From the NCBI GenBank assembly GCA_934365195.1, contig CAKRNA010000002.1, positions 124,001 to 188,000 on the forward strand: 64,000 nt of DNA. The letters are read 5' to 3'. Source of the stretch: an uncultured Clostridia bacterium (GTDB lineage Bacteria > Bacillota > Clostridia > Christensenellales > CAAEEZ01). The notes below the pieces were generated by a model. It made no database searches and was not told where the DNA came from. It saw only the letters and a list, made by a program, of their open reading frames with translations. Position 1 is the stretch's first letter; each line of letters opens with the position of its first letter. The position numbers and the translations under genes were made by a program. Below are positions 52,124-60,324 of the stretch, one piece after another.

Positions 52124-53365
52124 ATGGAATTTTCAAACGAAATAATTACACTTGTAAATAAGTGTCAAGAGAAAGCAAGAGAGCAATTCGAGTACGTGGA
52201 GGACGTGGCACTTTTTAACCAAAACAAAGTACTAAAAGCATTCCAAAACAACCGCATTGCAACTAGGCATTTTACAAACACCACCGGCTACGGCTACGAC
52301 GATATCGGTCGTGACACCTTGGCAAAACTTCTTGCCGAAATTTTCGGCTGTGAAGACGCAATTTTGTCGCCAAATATCGTGTCGGGAACGCACGCACTTA
52401 CTTTAATGCTGTTTGGAGTGCTAAGACCAAACGACAATTTTGCTTACATAACCGGTACGCCTTACGACACTTTAAGGGAGGTAATCTACGGCGAAAATAT
52501 CGGCTCGTTAAAGGATTTTGGCGTAAACTTCGAGGCAATCGAACTAAATGGCGGCGAGTTTGATAAGGAAAAAATCAAAAATCTTCTAACTAGCAAAAAA
52601 ATGAAGATGCTGGTTATCCAAAGGTCTAGAGGCTACGAATGGCGTGACGCATTATCCATAAGCAAAATCGAGGATATTATTAAGTTTATAAAAGAAATCG
52701 ACAAAGACGTAATCGTGGCTATCGACAACTGCTACGGCGAATTTGTAGAGAAAAAAGAGCCAACCGAGGTGGGTGCAGACCTACTTGCAGGCTCTATGAT
52801 AAAGAATTTAGGCGGCGGAATTGCGCCAACAGGCGGATATATTGCAGGCAGAAAAGACCTTGTGGAGCAAGTTTCTTATAGGCTTACGGCACCGTCTATC
52901 GGCAGCGAAGTGGGAAGTTATAATTCTAGTTATCAGCCGTTTTACCAAGGCATTTTCCTTGCGCCGACAGTTGTGTCTAGTGCAATCAAAACCAGCATTT
53001 TGTTTGGTTACGTGTTTAACGAATTAGGCTATAAAACCTCGCCAAGCCTTGACTCTAAGTGCTACGATATAATTAGAAGCATCGAGTTTAACACGGCGGA
53101 AGAACTAATCAAGTTTATTCAATCCGTTCAATACGCATCGCCTATCGACAGTTACGTAACGCCTATGCCATGGGCAATGCCGGGGTATCAGGACGAAGTA
53201 ATTATGGCGGCAGGAACGTTCGTTTCGGGTGCATCTATAGAATTATCGGCGGATTCGCCTATTCGTGCGCCTTACATTGCTTACCTTCAAGGCGGGCTAA
53301 CGTTCGAGCACGGCAAAATCGCCGTAATGACTTGCGCTGACGAGATTTTGAAAACAAGAAAATAA
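52124..53365 (+). CDS. ynbB: Aluminum-resistance / methionine gamma-lyase family PLP protein
   Basis: A 413-residue fold-type I PLP protein of the YnbB family. Visible segments are FTNTTGYGYDDIGRDTLA, AIDNCYGEF and the cofactor lysine region GSMIKNLGGGIAPTGGYIAG. The name aluminum resistance comes from an early plant or archaeal homologue; the bacterial reaction is unclear. In Bacillus ynbB also lies close downstream of miaA. Confidence 0.9.
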   Translation: MEFSNEIITLVNKCQEKAREQFEYVEDVALFNQNKVLKAFQNNRIATRHFTNTTGYGYDDIGRDTLAKLLAEIFGCEDAILSPNIVSGTHALTLMLFGVLRPNDNFAYITGTPYDTLREVIYGENIGSLKDFGVNFEAIELNGGEFDKEKIKNLLTSKKMKMLVIQRSRGYEWRDALSISKIEDIIKFIKEIDKDVIVAIDNCYGEFVEKKEPTEVGADLLAGSMIKNLGGGIAPTGGYIAGRKDLVEQVSYRLTAPSIGSEVGSYNSSYQPFYQGIFLAPTVVSSAIKTSILFGYVFNELGYKTSPSLDSKCYDIIRSIEFNTAEELIKFIQSVQYASPIDSYVTPMPWAMPGYQDEVIMAAGTFVSGASIELSADSPIRAPYIAYLQGGLTFEHGKIAVMTCADEILKTRK

Positions 53366-53582
53366 GGTAGTCAGGTGGTTTTTTCTACTTTTTAGCGGGA
53401 AAACCACTACACCTAAAACTTAATCATAAGATTTATTTTTAGCGCAACTAATTCTTCAACAAACTATTTTAGCGTTAAAATAAAACAGAGCAGCAAAACA
53501 TCGATAACAAATATAAGCAAGGGGAAATAATAGGCAAGGCAAGGTGAGTACACTAATTCTATGCTAGCATTTACCACAAAAA

Positions 53583-53617
53583 AACAATAAAAAAAATCCC
53601 AACGCTAAGTTGAGATT
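53583..53617 (-). terminator. Terminator of tRNA-Trp (minus strand)
   Basis: On the minus strand AATCTCAAC pairs with GTTGGGATT (plus positions 53609-53617 and 53595-53603), with a T-G pair, then a run of T. Confidence 0.8.
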
Positions 53618-53619
53618 TG

Positions 53620-53694
53620 TGGCAGGGGAGACGCGATTCGAACACGCAACCTACGGTTTTGGAGACCGCTACTCTACCGTTGAGCCACTCCCCT
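53620..53694 (-). tRNA. tRNA-Trp (anticodon CCA)
   Basis: Read on the minus strand the acceptor AGGGGAG pairs with CTCCCCT. The anticodon stem-loop is GCGGT-CTCCAAA-ACCGT, the discriminator is G and CCA is encoded. It lies alone between ynbB and proC, opposite to both. The 220 nt between ynbB and its terminator shows only an 8-bp inverted repeat (53375-53407) with no T tail. Confidence 0.96.
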
Positions 53695-53706
53695 TTGACC
53701 TTATCA

Positions 53707-53735
53707 ATTATATAATAAATTAGGCTTTAAGTCAA
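53707..53735 (-). promoter_or_regulatory. Promoter of tRNA-Trp
   Basis: On the minus strand TTGACT (53735-53730) and TATAAT (53712-53707) are separated by exactly 17 nt. Confidence 0.8.
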
Positions 53736-53754
53736 TTAAAATAAGGAGTAATAT

Positions 53755-54567
53755 ATGCATAAATATGAATTTGGAGTAGTTGGGTACGGCAATATGGCAA
53801 CCGCTATCTTAAACGGTATATTAAACGCAGAAATTCTTGCAAAAAATTCGATTTTGATTTGCGATTTAATGGACGAAAAACTGGTAAATTTAAAAAATCA
53901 GGGCATAAGCGTAACGAATAACGTAAGGGAAGTTTTTGAAAGCGCAAAGTACATTCTTTTATCGGTAAAGCCGCAATCTTTTGACAAACTGCTAGAAGAC
54001 GAAAAGTATTCGACAAACGCCGAGGCTATAATTTCTATTATGGCAGGCAAACCGATTAGCATAATCAAGGATAAATTTATCGAAAAGCCAACGGTAATTA
54101 GGATTATGCCAAACACTCCATGCCTTGCAAACGAGGGTATGAGCGGGCTGGTTTTTGACGATACAACGGACGAAAACCTAATAAATTTTGTAAAAACCAC
54201 CTTTAATTCGATAGGCAAAACGATAATCATCAAGGAGAGCCAAATAGACAACGTATCTTCAATAAGCGGCAGCGGACCTGCGTATTCCTACACTTTTATC
54301 GCAGCGCTAATAAAAGCAGGAATGGAAATCGGCTTAACCTTTGACGAGGCAAAACTTCTTACCGAGCAAACTATCGTAGGCTCTGTAAAAATGCTGCAAA
54401 ACGCAAAATCAATAAGCGAAATCGAGGAGTTTACCGACAAGGTTTGTAGTAAAGGCGGCTCTACAATCGAGGCAATCAAGCACCTAAAAGAGAGCGATTT
54501 TGATACTATCATTATAGACGCAATCAAAAAGTGCAAAAAAAGAAATGAAGAACTAGCAAAAATATAG
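53755..54567 (+). CDS. proC: Pyrroline-5-carboxylate reductase
   Basis: The last enzyme of proline synthesis (270 residues). The Rossmann start is FGVVGYGNMATAILNG, the middle has VIRIMPNTPC, and the C-terminal signature is SGSGPAYSYTFIAALIKAG with LTEQTIVGS. A good AAGGAG precedes the ATG. Confidence 0.96.
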   Translation: MHKYEFGVVGYGNMATAILNGILNAEILAKNSILICDLMDEKLVNLKNQGISVTNNVREVFESAKYILLSVKPQSFDKLLEDEKYSTNAEAIISIMAGKPISIIKDKFIEKPTVIRIMPNTPCLANEGMSGLVFDDTTDENLINFVKTTFNSIGKTIIIKESQIDNVSSISGSGPAYSYTFIAALIKAGMEIGLTFDEAKLLTEQTIVGSVKMLQNAKSISEIEEFTDKVCSKGGSTIEAIKHLKESDFDTIIIDAIKKCKKRNEELAKI

Positions 54568-54574
54568 GTGAAAA

Positions 54575-55039
54575 ATGAAAAAAGTTGATATTTACACCGA
54601 CGGCGCATGCTCCTGTAATCCCGGTCCCGGTGGCTGGGGTGTAGTGCTTATTTACAAAAGCGTTAAAAAAGAACTTTCCGGTTTTATGCCGGACACCACA
54701 AACAACCGTATGGAATTATTCGCAGTTTTGCAAGGGCTTAGATGCTTAAAAGAGGCTTGCGAAGTCACGCTTTATAGCGATTCGGCGTACTTTATAAACG
54801 CCATAAACAACGGCTGGCTAAAAGAATGGGAGAGCAACAACTGGAAAACGGCGGACAAAAAGCCCGTTAAAAATTTGGATTTGTGGCAAGCGCTACTTCA
54901 AGAAATGAAAAAGCACAAAATTACTTACGTTAAAGTGAAAGGTCACGCCGATAACAAATACAATAATAGATGCGACAAACTTGCTACCGACGAAATTAAG
55001 AAAAAGGCAAACGTAAATGCGGTGCACTCTGCAACGTAA
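54575..55039 (+). CDS. rnhA: Ribonuclease HI
   Basis: A 154-residue RNase HI that removes RNA from RNA-DNA hybrids. The active-site acidic residues are in YTDGACSCNPGPGGWG, NNRMELFAV, YSDSAYF and the C-terminal NNRCDKLA. The basic helix KEWESNNWKTADKKPVKN corresponds to the substrate-binding handle. It is 7 nt after proC and is the last plus-strand gene in the window. Confidence 0.95.
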   Translation: MKKVDIYTDGACSCNPGPGGWGVVLIYKSVKKELSGFMPDTTNNRMELFAVLQGLRCLKEACEVTLYSDSAYFINAINNGWLKEWESNNWKTADKKPVKNLDLWQALLQEMKKHKITYVKVKGHADNKYNNRCDKLATDEIKKKANVNAVHSAT

Positions 55040-55186
55040 CTTAGAAATTTTGTAAATAACCTAAGCAGTTAGTACGTAAAAGAGTATTCATAAATACATA
55101 AAAAAGTATTCTTATTGCAATTAAAAAACGCATATATTTTAATATTTATGATAAAAAAATTAAGATAATACGTAAAAAAATGCATT

Positions 55187-55212
55187 AAAAAAAGCCCATT
55201 TGGGCTTTTTTT
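55187..55212. terminator. Bidirectional terminator at the strand switch
   Basis: A perfect stem AAAAAAAGCCCA/TGGGCTTTTTTT with a TT loop serves rnhA from the left and the membrane protein gene from the right. It overlaps the stop codon of the latter. The 150 nt on its left is AT-rich with no gene. Confidence 0.92.
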
Positions 55213-56416
55213 ATTCTACAAAATACTTTTTACTAGAATACAACGCTTTATATACTATTACGTAGATCGGCATAATAGTCATATAAATTAGTGGCATAAT
55301 TAGTGGGCAAACCAAAGTGCGAACGTCGGTAATATCTGCGCCAACGGCGAAGAACGCAACAAGTAAGCAGGTGACAAGCCCTAATAAATATAGCATTACC
55401 GTATTCAAAAAGGACAGTTTGAAATTGAAATTCGCTTGCTTTCTAGAGTTTCGATTGCTTAGATATTTTATCGTGCCGCTTATAGGTATTATCAAAAATC
55501 CGCATATAATTCCAAGGTACACGTAAGGCGGAAATTTTACGTACACGTTTAGCGCCAGCCAGCATATTGCGGTAAGCAGTAAACTGATAAAGTAGGTGAT
55601 TATAGAGCAGTCACGAGTAAGTTTATTTGGCAAAAAATACCGCATAGAGTAGTACTTATCGTTCTCATTTTTCTGATAAACCCTTACCTTGTACCCGCTG
55701 GAATAAAGTTTGTTTTTCAGGTCAACCGAACTTGTCGGCGCATCGTTTTGATAATTCACGTCGAACTTGTTTTTAGTGGTAGGGCGAACGTCTTGGCTAC
55801 GTAAATCACGGAATTTATCTTGATAATTCACGTCGCTTTCGTTCTTTTGGAAGGAAAAAGTAGGTTTATTTGCGTCTTTTACCGTTTCCACCTTATTATC
55901 GTCGTTGATTATCTTTTGTTTATAGTTTACGTTTACGAGTTTTTTCTCCTGATACAAATTCTCCGTTTCGCTATTTTTAAAGTTTAGGTTGAATAGGTCG
56001 AACATTACCTCGTTACTGGAGGTTTTTTCCTCATTTTGCTTATCGGCCGTGCTTTCTTCCATCACTTCTTTACCTAAGTACTCGCTAGCGGGAGCGCTTT
56101 CAGGCTCTTCTTTTTTCATAAAAGAGTAGTATGACGGGGTGGTAGGCTCGCTTTCTTCTTCCTTTTCCTCGTTTTTACGGATCAGTTCTTCGTATCTTTT
56201 ATATATCTCGCTTGACGTATTATTTTTATTCACTTTTAATATATCGTCAAAACTATTATCCATATTTTCCTCGATTTTTTCATTAAGAAAATCGTCTGCT
56301 TTGTCAAAATCCTCCTTAGAGTATTGATAATTTTGAAATGCAAACTTTTCAATTTTCTTATTTAATTTTTTCTTGGGTTGCTCGTCTTTACCTACGTGTG
56401 CCGCTCGGCGAATCAT
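55211..56416 (-). CDS. Unknown four-helix membrane protein with DVNYQ repeats
   Basis: Not recognised. The first 250 or so residues are hydrophilic, Lys/Glu/Asn/Asp-rich and probably disordered. They contain three copies of a VNYQ/VNYK motif (NVNYKQK, DVNYQDK, DVNYQND). The last 135 residues hold four membrane helices. The frame is open back to a TTG at 56467. The ATG at 56416 is the only ATG in the overlap with the PadR gene, which ends at 56388, and none of the candidates has a Shine-Dalgarno sequence. Translation is probably coupled to the PadR gene. The pair forms an operon with the LexA-like gene. Confidence 0.65.
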   Translation of the reverse strand: MIRRAAHVGKDEQPKKKLNKKIEKFAFQNYQYSKEDFDKADDFLNEKIEENMDNSFDDILKVNKNNTSSEIYKRYEELIRKNEEKEEESEPTTPSYYSFMKKEEPESAPASEYLGKEVMEESTADKQNEEKTSSNEVMFDLFNLNFKNSETENLYQEKKLVNVNYKQKIINDDNKVETVKDANKPTFSFQKNESDVNYQDKFRDLRSQDVRPTTKNKFDVNYQNDAPTSSVDLKNKLYSSGYKVRVYQKNENDKYYSMRYFLPNKLTRDCSIITYFISLLLTAICWLALNVYVKFPPYVYLGIICGFLIIPISGTIKYLSNRNSRKQANFNFKLSFLNTVMLYLLGLVTCLLVAFFAVGADITDVRTLVCPLIMPLIYMTIMPIYVIVYKALYSSKKYFVE

Positions 56417-57497
56417 CGTCGCCGTTCGGGTTAATCGTCTTGCTTTGTCGGTAACTGCCGATGCCAAGTATTTGCGATGCCCTATCTTGTGCCTCAGCGT
56501 GCGTCATTTGAGGTGACTCCGGAGCAACGTAGTTAGCAGGGCGGAATACTTGCGCTTGACGATTTTGTTCAGAAGGTCTTAAATTTTCATTAGTCCTTAA
56601 AGACTCTTGCATTCTATTGATAAGCGGTGCTTCAGGAAGTTTGCCGCCGCCTTGCGTCTGGTCTTGTTGACGCTTAATATCATTCACAATAATTCCACGT
56701 GGTTGTTGCGGCTGGGTTGGATAAGCCGGTTGATTATTGTAACCTTGATGATTAGCGTAAGATTGTTGAGGTTGAGAATAAGACGGAGCAGGTTGAGTGT
56801 AGTGCTCTTGTTCCTCGTATCTCGTTTCCTCTTTATACGATTCTTGCTTTGGCATATTGTTCAAAATAATGCCACTAGGTTGCCTTGTGTACGCTTGTTG
56901 TTGATTTTGTTGGCTAGGTTTTTCAACGATTCTATCCACGTAAACCACTTTTTCCACCTCGACAGGCCTATCAACGTATATCGGTTTTTCAACCACGGTT
57001 TCAACAGGTCTATCCACGTAAACGATTTTCTCCACAGGCTTTTCAACGATTTTTTCTACGACTCTTACGTTCTCTTCGTCAGCGGTAGCAACCTTGGTGT
57101 AAGGGCGTAATTCGTTTATATCAAACGGAGTTTCGTCGCTTGCTAAATCAAACTCCTTATCGCTAAGAAGTTTGTCAAGAATGGTTCTCGAAAACTCATA
57201 TTCGGCTTGTTGGCGTGCCAAATATTCCATACCTTGCTCGGTAAGAGAATAATATCTACGTCTTGCGCCGCTCGTGTCGTCCACGTTGCCCATATAAGAG
57301 GTGATTAGGTTTTGTTTTTCCAGCCTTTTTAAACAACTGTACAAAGTTGGTTGCTTAATCACGTATTTTCCGTTGGTTTTTTCTTCGATAAGTTTCAAAA
57401 TGTCGTAGCCGTAACTTGTGCCGTCGTACAACGCTTTAAGTATAACGGTAGTAACGTTTCCTCTAATTAAATCCGAGTTAATAGTTGAAATATCCAT
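56388..57497 (-). CDS. PadR-family regulator with a long repeat-rich tail
   Basis: Residues 1-110 are a PadR winged helix domain (LIRGNVTTVILKALYDG, SYGYDILKLIEEKTNG, KQPTLYSCLKRLEKQNLI, RRYYSLTEQG). The following 55 residues are built from Val-Glu-Lys-Pro and Val-Asp-Arg-Pro units (EKPVEKIVYVDRPVE and similar). The rest is rich in Gln, Pro, Tyr and Asn. Ordinary PadR proteins have 100-190 residues, so 369 is unusual. The tail may act as a spacer or protein-binding arm. AAGGAG precedes the ATG. It lies 21 nt after the LexA-like gene and overlaps the membrane protein gene. Confidence 0.85.
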   Translation of the reverse strand: MDISTINSDLIRGNVTTVILKALYDGTSYGYDILKLIEEKTNGKYVIKQPTLYSCLKRLEKQNLITSYMGNVDDTSGARRRYYSLTEQGMEYLARQQAEYEFSRTILDKLLSDKEFDLASDETPFDINELRPYTKVATADEENVRVVEKIVEKPVEKIVYVDRPVETVVEKPIYVDRPVEVEKVVYVDRIVEKPSQQNQQQAYTRQPSGIILNNMPKQESYKEETRYEEQEHYTQPAPSYSQPQQSYANHQGYNNQPAYPTQPQQPRGIIVNDIKRQQDQTQGGGKLPEAPLINRMQESLRTNENLRPSEQNRQAQVFRPANYVAPESPQMTHAEAQDRASQILGIGSYRQSKTINPNGDDDSPSGTRR

Positions 57498-57518
57498 AGT
57501 GTTCTCCTTGCCAAAAGG

Positions 57519-58076
57519 CTATTTTATCTCTTTTAGTACTTTTATTATTTTGCCATATATATTTGCGGCGTTTTCACCGCTACTATCAATATCGATATCG
57601 GTTTTTACAATCGAAAAACCATCGTTTTGTTTGGTTAGGATTAGCGAACCGGCAGGGTACAGGTCGCACTTTTTCAAAAACAAACAATCGCCCTCAAAGT
57701 AGCCGTCGATTTTGTCCTCGTCCGTCACAACGTATACAAGGTCGGGCAGCACGCTGAACATAGCCTTAGAGGTGACCATAAAGTTTTTGTCGCTAGTGTA
57801 AGAATACGAATAATCGCTGAGCAATTTTTGTATTTTGATTTCGCTACTTTGATTGTCCGACAATACTTCCATAGCACGATTTTTATTTTTCAGTTTTTTG
57901 ATGTATCCCATTTCGTCAAGTTTGTTAACGTAATAGGAAACGGTAGCAGTAGAACTGATATTTAGGGCAGTACAAATGTCACGTATAGACGGTGGAAAGC
58001 CGTTTTCAGCCGTAAACTTTTTAATAAATTCGTACACTTTCAAAGTTTTTTCAAGTGTTTTTTCGTTTGATGCCAT
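57519..58076 (-). CDS. LexA-like protein lacking the self-cleavage serine
   Basis: Residues 10-70 match the LexA winged helix domain (YEFIKKFTAENGFPPSIRDICTALNISSTATVSYYVNKLDEMGYI). The C-terminal part resembles the S24 dimerisation and cleavage domain (DGYFEGDCLFLKK, then GFSIVKTD with a Lys at 158, then IYGKIIKV). At the place of the catalytic GDSM it reads DEDK (residues 119-122), and no Ala-Gly cleavage site is evident. It should therefore not be inactivated by RecA-stimulated self-cleavage. It may be a repressor with another signal; whether a true LexA exists elsewhere in the genome is unknown. Confidence 0.75.
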   Translation of the reverse strand: MASNEKTLEKTLKVYEFIKKFTAENGFPPSIRDICTALNISSTATVSYYVNKLDEMGYIKKLKNKNRAMEVLSDNQSSEIKIQKLLSDYSYSYTSDKNFMVTSKAMFSVLPDLVYVVTDEDKIDGYFEGDCLFLKKCDLYPAGSLILTKQNDGFSIVKTDIDIDSSGENAANIYGKIIKVLKEIK

Positions 58077-58104
58077 TATTAGCCGAACATTCTCCTATAC
58101 TATG

Positions 58105-58133
58105 ATTATACAATATATATAATAAATAATCAA
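58105..58133 (-). promoter_or_regulatory. Promoter of the LexA-like operon
   Basis: On the minus strand TTGATT (58133-58128), 17 nt, TATAAT (58110-58105), with transcription expected from about 58098. The short leader holds AGGAG at an unusual 15 nt from the ATG and, between them, ATGTTCG, which equals one half of the Firmicutes LexA box. The other half is not conserved. Confidence 0.6.
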
Positions 58134-58188
58134 TATATATAACCAAAATTTATTCTATATTTTAATATTTTTTAGAATACATTTATCT

Positions 58189-59253
58189 TTAATCTTCGTC
58201 AGATTCTTCACGCAATTTAACCATAGTAGAGGCGTTTTTCCTAATATCTTCGCCTATTGCCGCATAGTGTTTTTTTGTCGTGTTCACGTCGTTATGACCT
58301 AGCACTTCGGCAACGACGTATATATCCCTTGTTTCCCGATAAAGTTCCGTTCCGTAAGTGCTTCTAAGTTTGTGAGGGGATATGTTTTTAAGCGGCGTCA
58401 CGATTTTGGCGTATTTTTTTACCAAATTTTCAACCGTTCTAATTCCAATTCGTTTATTTTGCATCGATAGGAAAAATGCTTGTTCGTTACTTTCAACTTT
58501 TTCGTTAGTTGTTCGCTCCAAATAGTACTCGTAAAGAGCGGTCGCCACTTCATCAGAGAAGTACAAAACCACTTGTTTTCCGCCTTTTCTGGTTATCCTA
58601 AACGCTTTTTTGTCAAAATCAACGTCGCTTAGGTCAATTCCTACAAGTTCGCTAATACGAATGCCTGTTCCAAGAAGTAATGTAACGATAGCAACGTCAC
58701 GGCTTTTGGTCAGTTGATGGTAGGATTTTTCACGAATAGTAAGCCCGTAGCCATCCTCAACGGTGTTTATGTAGTTTCCTACCTCGGTTCTATCCAGCCT
58801 GATTATCTCTTTATCGTGAATTTTTGGCATAATTATTTTGCTTGCCACGTTCTCGCTTAACTTTTCCTTGTTGTAAAAATACTTAAAAAGAGAGCGGACG
58901 CTGGATATTTTTCTTAGTTTCGCTTGCTCGTTATTTTTACACACCACGCCGTCTTTATTTTTAAACAAAGATAGGTATGAAAGATACTGTTCAAGATGGG
59001 TTAGCGTAACGTTATCAAGGTCGTCAAGAGTAAGTACATTAACGTTTTTACCGGTAAAATCAGGCACTTTTGTTACTAAAAAATTAAAAAACGTCTCAAA
59101 ATCACGAGCATAAGCAACACGAGTTAAAATTGAGTACTTTTGCTCGATTCCTACAAAAAATTCTTTGCAAAACTCGGGCAGTCTAGTCTCGATTTCCTCT
59201 AATTTTTCAATATTTTCAATTTCTCTTATTGTAAAATAATTATTATTAGCCAT
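58189..59253 (-). CDS. XerC/XerD-like tyrosine recombinase
   Basis: A 354-residue site-specific recombinase. The SAM-like N-terminal domain (FCKEFFVGIEQKYSILTRVAYARDF) is followed by the catalytic domain with the first Arg in LGTGIRISELVGID, Lys in RKGGKQ, HKLRSTYGT (His-x-x-Arg), LGHNDVNTTKKHY with the second His, and the nucleophile Tyr. All catalytic residues are present. Similar proteins are widespread in Clostridia and often lie near lexA. Chromosome dimer resolution or another recombination task is possible. No Shine-Dalgarno sequence is present. Confidence 0.88.
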   Translation of the reverse strand: MANNNYFTIREIENIEKLEEIETRLPEFCKEFFVGIEQKYSILTRVAYARDFETFFNFLVTKVPDFTGKNVNVLTLDDLDNVTLTHLEQYLSYLSLFKNKDGVVCKNNEQAKLRKISSVRSLFKYFYNKEKLSENVASKIIMPKIHDKEIIRLDRTEVGNYINTVEDGYGLTIREKSYHQLTKSRDVAIVTLLLGTGIRISELVGIDLSDVDFDKKAFRITRKGGKQVVLYFSDEVATALYEYYLERTTNEKVESNEQAFFLSMQNKRIGIRTVENLVKKYAKIVTPLKNISPHKLRSTYGTELYRETRDIYVVAEVLGHNDVNTTKKHYAAIGEDIRKNASTMVKLREESDED

Positions 59254-59259
59254 ATATTT

Positions 59260-59288
59260 ATTATATCACTATATTTTTATTACCACAA
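59260..59288 (-). promoter_or_regulatory. Promoter of the recombinase gene, predicted leaderless
   Basis: On the minus strand TTGTGG (59288-59283), 17 nt, TATAAT (59265-59260). Transcription would begin at 59253, the A of the ATG. Confidence 0.55.
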
Positions 59289-59606
59289 TATAACCTAAAC
59301 AATTCGTTAAAAACTTAATATATATTTTTAAGTAATAAAACGTTGTAAATATTAGTAAAAAGAGCAGTACGATTCTCGGAAGAAAATTCATAACAAATAA
59401 TTTAAAAGAGCGCAAACATCTAAGTAAAAGTGGTTAAAACATTATAATGATAATAATCTTTTACCTAAATAAAAAAACTATAAAATAAATCTAATATAAA
59501 AACAAAATAATTTTATATAAAAACCTAAAATAACTATGAAAAATTTATCATATATCTATATATTTTTACAATTTTTTAAAAAAATGTGTAATAGAGTATA
59601 CTTTAC

Positions 59607-59640
59607 AACTATTCGTAAAAGAACGCTTTTACGAATAGTT
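59607..59640. repeat. 34-bp palindrome with 15-bp perfect arms
   Basis: AACTATTCGTAAAAG (59607-59621) and its exact complement CTTTTACGAATAGTT (59626-59640) flank a 4-nt centre AACG. There is no T run on either side as a terminator would need. It lies 354 bp upstream of a tyrosine recombinase gene. Confidence 0.85.
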
Positions 59641-59874
59641 AGCATATTTTTACTATATAATACAAATATTTATATAATAATTTTTAAAAAAATCGCAAAA
59701 TTCGATTTTTAATAAATATCTCTAAAAAAATAATACCATTAAAATTCAATTTTAAAATAATAAAATTCTTATAAAAATTCCTAATCAAATATTAAATTAT
59801 ATTCAAATAAAAATATTATTTGTTTTAACTAAAATTTCATTACAAAACAACCTATTCTTAACTTAAAAATCAAA

Positions 59875-60324
59875 TTCTGCTAAAATGCTCCCGGAAAAAA
59901 TTTTTATTTTTTAACAAATATTTGCCTATCAAATTTTACTTTTTTTACTAAAAATTTTTAGAAAAACTTAAATTTATTTAGCGAAAAAATCATGTAAAAA
60001 TACCTCATTGTAGAATGCGCTCACAGAAAATTTTTAAAATACCGTGACTATTTCCCCGTCTAAAATTCGTTTTTACTCTTAAACGTTTGGTTTTAAATTA
60101 AAAATTTAATTTTAACTTAATAAATATATCTAAAATTTAATGTAAAAAGTTCCTTAAAAAATATTTAATTTAAGATTTTTTTTCAAAAATTATATACAAA
60201 ATTTAACGCAAAACATTTCAAAATTTTAATCAAAAACTTAACAAAAAACGAATTTTACGTAAACATATTTATGTTTAAAATCAACTTTGTCGCAAAACGC
60301 TTTCACAGAAAATTTTTTTAAAAA
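59875..60324 (+). repeat. Three degenerate copies of a motif containing TCACAGAAAATTTTT
   Basis: Copies begin at about 59875, 60008 and 60287. The second and third share the exact 15-mer TCACAGAAAATTTTT and similar flanks (TTGT before, AAAA after). The first is weaker (ATGCTCCCGGAAAAAATTTTT). Confidence 0.55.

Noticed and set aside
53375..53407. GTGGTTTT/AAAACCAC inverted repeat after ynbB as a terminator
   Set aside because: The loop is long (17 nt) and no T run follows the second arm.
56388..56467. Programmed ribosomal frameshift joining padR to the membrane protein
   Set aside because: No slippery heptamer of the X-XXY-YYZ type is visible in the overlap; coupled re-initiation is simpler. 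Kept only as an open question in the findings.
58077..58100. Complete LexA box ahead of the LexA-like gene
   Set aside because: Only the right half ATGTTCG is conserved; the left half does not match CGAAC.
59607..59640. Canonical dif site
   Set aside because: The palindrome has 15-bp arms with a 4-bp centre and does not match the Firmicutes dif consensus, which has 11-bp arms and a 6-bp centre.
59875..60324. CRISPR array
   Set aside because: Copies are degenerate, irregularly spaced (about 130 and 280 nt) and there are no cas genes.
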